A DNA stretch of 45,737 nt, from positions 1 to 45,737 of the forward strand of contig JAAYIY010000052.1 in assembly GCA_012523185.1 (NCBI GenBank), read 5' to 3'. The position numbers and the translations under genes are program-made. The notes under the pieces were generated by a model. The model worked only from the letters and a program-made list of their open reading frames with translations, was not told the DNA's origin and did no database searches. Below are positions 41,836 to 45,737 of the stretch, piece by piece. Source of the stretch: Clostridiales bacterium. GTDB lineage: Bacteria > Bacillota > Clostridia > Oscillospirales > Acutalibacteraceae. Position 1 is the stretch's first letter. Each line of letters opens with the position of its first letter.

Positions 41836-43350
41836 ATGAACACAAATTGGAAGGCCCTTAAGAGCGGCAGCGACATCAGGGGTCTTGGCGTTGCCTGCGG
41901 GGGCGGCCCGCTTTACCTTAGCGACGAAGTCGTCGGCAGGATTGCGGCGGCGTTTGCCGAATGGCTGTCCATCAAGACAGGCAGGCGTCAAGGCCTGCTT
42001 TCCTTGTCAGTCGGGCATGACCCGCGGATTTCATCCGTGAGGATTAAAAATGCCGTTATAAACGCGGCGGCGGGTGTCGGAGCAAATGTTTTTGACTGCG
42101 GTATGTCGTCCACGCCCGCCATGTTTATGACGACTCTTGATTTAAAGTGCGACGGCGCGATCCAGATAACGGCCAGCCATCATCCCATGGACAAAAACGG
42201 GCTGAAGTTTTTCACCGCCGACGGCGGGCTTGAAGGCTCCGACATATCCGATATCCTGCAAAGGGCGGAAAAGGGCGGCTTTTCGCCTGTCGGCGGCGGC
42301 AATGTCAAAACAGTCGATTATATGAAAAGCTACGCGGAGCGCTTAAAAGGCATAATACGCGCCGGCGTCAGCTCCGCCGACTGCGAAAAGCCGCTGTCAG
42401 GCTTCAAAATTGCCGTCGATGCCGGAAACGGCGCCGGTGGATTTTACGCGAACGACGTCCTGGAGCCGCTCGGCGCCGATATTTCAGGCAGTGTTTTCCT
42501 TGAGCCTGACGGCACATTTCCAAATCACATTCCTAATCCCGAGGACAAGACGGCAATGCGCTTTGCCGCCGAAGCCACTGTCGGCAGCGGCTCAGACCTT
42601 GGCATAATTTTTGACACCGATGTCGACCGCGCGGGGTGTGTCGCCGCCGACGGCACCGAAATCAACAGAAATCGTCTTGCGGCAGTCGCGTCATACATCG
42701 CTTTAAAAGACGAGCCGGGCGCCGTAATCGTCACCGATTCCGTGACCTCCGACGGTCTGGCGAAATATATCGCCTCAATCGGCGGCGTCCATTTGCGGTT
42801 TAAGCGCGGATATAAAAACATCATAAACAAGCAGACAGAGCTTGTAAAAAGCGGCGTTTGCTGCCCCCTTGCAATCGAGACGTCGGGACACGCGTCGTTT
42901 GCCGACAACTATTTTCTTGACGACGGGGCATACCTCATGACAAAAATAATCATTCTTGCCGCAAAGCTCAAAAGCGAAGGCAAAACGCTCCGCGACATTA
43001 TAAGCTCCCTTTCAATCCCCGCGCAGGAAATGGAAGTCAGGATAAAGATTAATTCAGGCGACTTTAAAGCCGCGGGCGAAAGGTTTATTGAGGGCTGGGC
43101 TCATTTCGCTTCCGCGCGCGGCTATGTCGAGGCGGCGGATAACCACGAGGGAATAAGGCTTTCTGCGGACGGAAACATCAACGGCTGGATTCTCGCGCGC
43201 CTTAGCGTCCACGACCCTGTCATAGTCGTAAACGCTGAAAGCGATTTGCCCGGCGGAGCGGTAAAAATGCTTAAAAGCCTTTATGATTTTGCAAAAACAG
43301 CCGATGATTTTGACATATCTTCCTTGGCGGAAATCGTCGGCGGCAGCTGA
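41836..43350 (+). CDS. Phosphohexomutase (phosphomannomutase/phosphoglucomutase family)
   Basis: A 504-residue alpha-D-phosphohexomutase that interconverts hexose 1- and 6-phosphates. The phosphoserine loop reads ITASHHPMDKNG (Ser is the phosphate carrier; HHP replaces the usual HNP), the metal loop is DTDVDR, and the sugar-binding loop ETSGHASF is the E-x-S-G-H variant of many phosphomannomutases. Four domains are complete. AAAGGAG lies eight bases before the ATG. A likely role is supplying mannose- or glucose-1-phosphate for surface glycans; no partner enzyme is adjacent. A terminator follows. Confidence 0.92.
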   Translation: MNTNWKALKSGSDIRGLGVACGGGPLYLSDEVVGRIAAAFAEWLSIKTGRRQGLLSLSVGHDPRISSVRIKNAVINAAAGVGANVFDCGMSSTPAMFMTTLDLKCDGAIQITASHHPMDKNGLKFFTADGGLEGSDISDILQRAEKGGFSPVGGGNVKTVDYMKSYAERLKGIIRAGVSSADCEKPLSGFKIAVDAGNGAGGFYANDVLEPLGADISGSVFLEPDGTFPNHIPNPEDKTAMRFAAEATVGSGSDLGIIFDTDVDRAGCVAADGTEINRNRLAAVASYIALKDEPGAVIVTDSVTSDGLAKYIASIGGVHLRFKRGYKNIINKQTELVKSGVCCPLAIETSGHASFADNYFLDDGAYLMTKIIILAAKLKSEGKTLRDIISSLSIPAQEMEVRIKINSGDFKAAGERFIEGWAHFASARGYVEAADNHEGIRLSADGNINGWILARLSVHDPVIVVNAESDLPGGAVKMLKSLYDFAKTADDFDISSLAEIVGGS

Positions 43351-43393
43351 CAGCCGACACGCAAAGCAGCACAAATCCAACCGACATCCTTCG

Positions 43394-43424
43394 CGGCCGT
43401 CGACTGTATCGGCGGCCGTCTTTT
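43394..43424 (+). terminator. Terminator of the phosphohexomutase gene
   Basis: Ten-pair stem 43394-43403 with 43409-43418 (CGGCCG outer pairs, one G-T), loop CTGTA, followed by TCTTTT. It lies 43 bp after the stop codon. Confidence 0.75.
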
Positions 43425-43538
43425 ATGTTGACAACGCATTAGACGACCACAATTAAAAAACTGTTTCCCCTTCAGCGGCGGCTTGCTTTGAGGAGTCATT
43501 TTATGTAATTATACAATAATAGCCGACGGCTCGCTTGC

Positions 43539-43567
43539 TTGACAAACAATATACCCGGTGATATAAT
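43539..43567 (+). promoter_or_regulatory. Perfect consensus promoter of the membrane-protein pair
   Basis: TTGACA (43539-43544), 17-base spacer, TATAAT (43562-43567) with TG at 43559-43560 (extended -10). The expected start near 43574 falls inside GGAGG (43573-43577), so the mRNA would begin at its own ribosome site, about 10 bases before the start codon. Confidence 0.8.
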
Positions 43568-43585
43568 CGTTCGGAGGTGAAGGTG

Positions 43586-44761
43586 TTGCGAAACTTCTTT
43601 AAAAGATACGGATACTTCATATTTCCCGCCGCAGTCCTCCTGATAATACTTGCCGTGAAAAACATGAACGGAATCAGCGTACCTAACGGATATTATCTGA
43701 TGCATTACTTGTTCAATTACTCTCACGGTTTTATGACGCGTGGTTTTATCGGGCACGTTATTTCGCTTTTTACGGACACCGTCACTCCCGGCTTGGCAAG
43801 CGGACTCCAGTTTTCTTTTTCTGTTTTGCTTTTAATCTCCGCCTCCGTCTGCATCAGCATTGTTTTGAAAAAAACGGACGGCGACAGAAAGATATACGCG
43901 TTTGTTGTCATGCTTTTGGTTCTTATCGTGTTTCATCCGCAGTCTTTCGCCATGTACTTTGAGTCATCTTACACAGACAAGCTGATGATTGCGCTCACAT
44001 TAATCGCGGTGCTTTTCGCGGAGCGTAAACACTTGATATGGCTTGTTCCGAGCATTTGTCTTTTATGCACATTGATTTCAATATATTACTCCTTACACAG
44101 CATGATTTTAATAGCCATCGTCCTGCTTCAAAAGTTTTACGACAGCCGCTACAGCATTAAAAACGGCGCCGTGTGCCTTCTTTCTTACGGCTTGATAATT
44201 GCCGTGTCAATCTACGGCACGTCGGTTATGTACGACTTGTCCTTCGGCAGCCCCAAGGAGATGTGCGAATATTTCCTCTCAAGATACACGGGAGATCCTT
44301 ACTCAACCGTCCAATGGTATGTCGACACAGTATTTGTAGAATATTTTGTTCCGATGTTTCCGGGAATAAGCTATTTAATCGAAAACTTTTTAAACTTTGA
44401 CAGCAGATTTTGGAAGCTTGTTTTTGACCTTTTGCTTTTATATATCCCGATGTTTGCGGCGTGCGGTTATTTTTGGCTTAAATCTCTCAAAAGCACTGAA
44501 AACAAGTTCCAAAAGTTCATCTTTTTTCTCTGCCTCATTTCGCCTGTGCTGACAATGTTTCCGCTTCTTATTTCGCTTGAATATGAGAGGCATTTCGATG
44601 TAAATATTCAGATGCAAATTTGCATTTGCCTTTATTATTTGGCAAAAAGAAACGATGCCGCGACTTCGGCGGCCGCCCGAATTTATGACTTCTTCGCCGC
44701 CAACAGGCAGGCTTTTTATTTGTCGGCGGCATATTTTATAACCGCTGTCGGGTTGCTTTAA
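43586..44761 (+). CDS. Polytopic membrane protein of unknown function
   Basis: A 391-residue integral membrane protein with about eight to ten hydrophobic segments. The conserved-looking loop NYSHGFMTRGFIGHVISLF sits after the first segment, an arrangement I associate with uncharacterised membrane proteins of exopolysaccharide loci, but I cannot name a family. A periplasm-facing FHPQSFAMYFESSYTDK stretch has acidic residues that might act in catalysis of a GT-C-like enzyme (speculative). TTG 43586 is preferred because GGAGG ends eight bases upstream; GTG 43583 is also possible. A second membrane protein gene begins 32 bases later. Confidence 0.65.
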   Translation: MRNFFKRYGYFIFPAAVLLIILAVKNMNGISVPNGYYLMHYLFNYSHGFMTRGFIGHVISLFTDTVTPGLASGLQFSFSVLLLISASVCISIVLKKTDGDRKIYAFVVMLLVLIVFHPQSFAMYFESSYTDKLMIALTLIAVLFAERKHLIWLVPSICLLCTLISIYYSLHSMILIAIVLLQKFYDSRYSIKNGAVCLLSYGLIIAVSIYGTSVMYDLSFGSPKEMCEYFLSRYTGDPYSTVQWYVDTVFVEYFVPMFPGISYLIENFLNFDSRFWKLVFDLLLLYIPMFAACGYFWLKSLKSTENKFQKFIFFLCLISPVLTMFPLLISLEYERHFDVNIQMQICICLYYLAKRNDAATSAAARIYDFFAANRQAFYLSAAYFITAVGLL

Positions 44762-44792
44762 AAGATACCGATATCAGCAGGTGGTGTGATAA

Positions 44793-45737
44793 TTGTCAAA
44801 AAGCTCTTCCAAATATCACTTTTTTAATAAGACTTTCCTTTACGGCGCGGTGTTTCTTGTTGTGAAAACACTGCTGTCTGAAAGCATTGTCAAGTTTGAG
44901 CCGCGCGGTTTACGTCCCTCGCTGACGCCGTCGTCCGGTTTAAGCACGCTCCAAGGTGTCTTAATCCTGTGTCTTGAAATTATTGCCGTCTTGTTCCTTG
45001 CCGCCGTCGTCGCCCGTTTCGCGCATATTGTCAAAAGCGACGGCGCGACGCTTTTGGTTATCCTTTTGTTGGTCGACTGGGTTTTCATTGTCGCGGAAGT
45101 CAGTGTGCGGCCGTTTTTTTATTATGACTTTTACGACTACGCGCTCCACGCCGTTTCCACAATTCTTTTTTTCATAGCCGTGCTTTCCCTTTTCAAAGAC
45201 TTCGCAAAGGTCGTTGTGACAGCTGTCATTTTTATAAGCCTGACAATTTCCGTTCCGTCGCTTTTCAGCACCGTGCCATCACTTTTTATTTTATCATATA
45301 TGTTAAGCCTGCGCGAAAGCGACACCGCCGCGAAAAAAAAGTTCCGTGACATCGCCGCCGCGTCGTCTGCCGCCGTTGTTTTCGGCATTGCGTCTAACTA
45401 TTTGTTTAACAAGTTTATATACAACTCCATATCCAACGGCAACAGGCTGCAATTTCTCGGCCTCCTTAAGCTTTATCGGCTCGAAACAGCGAAGGTGTTC
45501 CTCTGTGTTGTGCCTGTGGCGGCATTTTGCCTTGCGGCTTTCTGTTTGACAAAAAAAAGCGGTGTTAAGCCGTCGGGCGGCAAGGCTTTTACGCTTGTCG
45601 CATTGTCGTTTGCCGCTTGCCTTGCCGGTGCGTTTTTTTGCAACTTCTTTTGGTTTTTTACGACAGCAGGCATAACGCCGCTGCTCACGCTGATGATTTC
45701 CTGCTCCGACGGCTTTGCCGTTAACGTCGGCGACAGC
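44793..45737 (+). CDS. Polytopic membrane protein, partial (runs off the right edge)
   Basis: An open frame of 315 codons from TTG 44793 to the last base with no stop. AGGTGG lies seven bases before the TTG. The product is strongly hydrophobic with about seven or eight membrane segments and a tyrosine/aspartate-rich loop (RPFFYYDFYDYALH) after the fourth. No family is recognised. Like its upstream neighbour it lacks a signal peptide; the 31-bp gap and shared promoter suggest one operon, perhaps for a membrane-embedded polymerase or ligase of surface glycan (inference). The C-terminus is outside the window. Confidence 0.65.
   Translation, partial: MSKSSSKYHFFNKTFLYGAVFLVVKTLLSESIVKFEPRGLRPSLTPSSGLSTLQGVLILCLEIIAVLFLAAVVARFAHIVKSDGATLLVILLLVDWVFIVAEVSVRPFFYYDFYDYALHAVSTILFFIAVLSLFKDFAKVVVTAVIFISLTISVPSLFSTVPSLFILSYMLSLRESDTAAKKKFRDIAAASSAAVVFGIASNYLFNKFIYNSISNGNRLQFLGLLKLYRLETAKVFLCVVPVAAFCLAAFCLTKKSGVKPSGGKAFTLVALSFAACLAGAFFCNFFWFFTTAGITPLLTLMISCSDGFAVNVGDS

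Overview
The window looks like chromosome from an anaerobic, single-membrane Bacillota, most likely a gut-type Clostridia/Oscillospiraceae relative; no nucleotide match was run. The reasons are a DarA-type cyclic-di-AMP receptor, the Gram-positive order pyrH-frr-uppS-cdsA-dxr-rseP-ispG, the MEP isoprenoid route, strong AGGAGG-like ribosome sites, frequent TTG starts, several near-consensus TTGACA-17-TATAAT promoters, an ISL3-type insertion-sequence end and secreted papain/Big2 proteins.

Layout. 1-125: end of an ISL3-like IS whose transposase runs off the left edge. 222-4953 (+): a nucleotidyltransferase, an ABC exporter with an N-terminal zinc ribbon plus its DUF1854 partner, and darA. 5150-6474 (-): GtrA flippase and a lipoprotein. 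6639-10686 (-): both subunits of aconitase X behind an old-yellow-enzyme/2-enoate-reductase gene interrupted by one in-frame TAG. 10687-11291: a gene-free stretch of about 600 bp with a promoter, a long imperfect hairpin, a terminator and a 180-bp MITE-like inverted-repeat element. 11292-13947 (-): histidine phosphatase and a B12-type radical SAM protein. 14166-17021 (+): an Fkp-like fucokinase/GDP-fucose pyrophosphorylase behind a perfect promoter that seems to give a leaderless mRNA. 17063-22908 (-): alpha/beta hydrolase, secreted ceramidase-like protein and GH38 alpha-mannosidase.

23103-41103 (-): about 18 kb of tightly packed co-directional genes. Upstream are a secreted papain-like protease, a low-molecular-weight phosphatase fused to a GH127 arabinofuranosidase, rimI, a Wzm/Wzt-type polysaccharide exporter and a polysaccharide pyruvyl transferase. 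These run into the housekeeping series pyrH-frr-uppS-cdsA-dxr-rseP-ispG-polA-dusB, closed by a terminator. 41335-45737 (+): a small Big2 secreted protein, a phosphohexomutase and two polytopic membrane proteins, the last cut by the window edge.

Common themes are cell-surface glycan building (undecaprenyl-PP synthesis, exporter, pyruvyl transferase, Fkp, phosphohexomutase, GtrA) and glycan or lipid breakdown (GH38, GH127, ceramidase-like protein, esterase). The least conventional items are the phosphatase-GH127 fusion, the aconitase X/ene-reductase operon with its amber codon, the leaderless fkp promoter, the MITE-like element that supplies a gene's stop codon, and the hydrophobic aromatic C-terminal tail of the papain-like protease. 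No tRNA, rRNA or CRISPR array was recognised.
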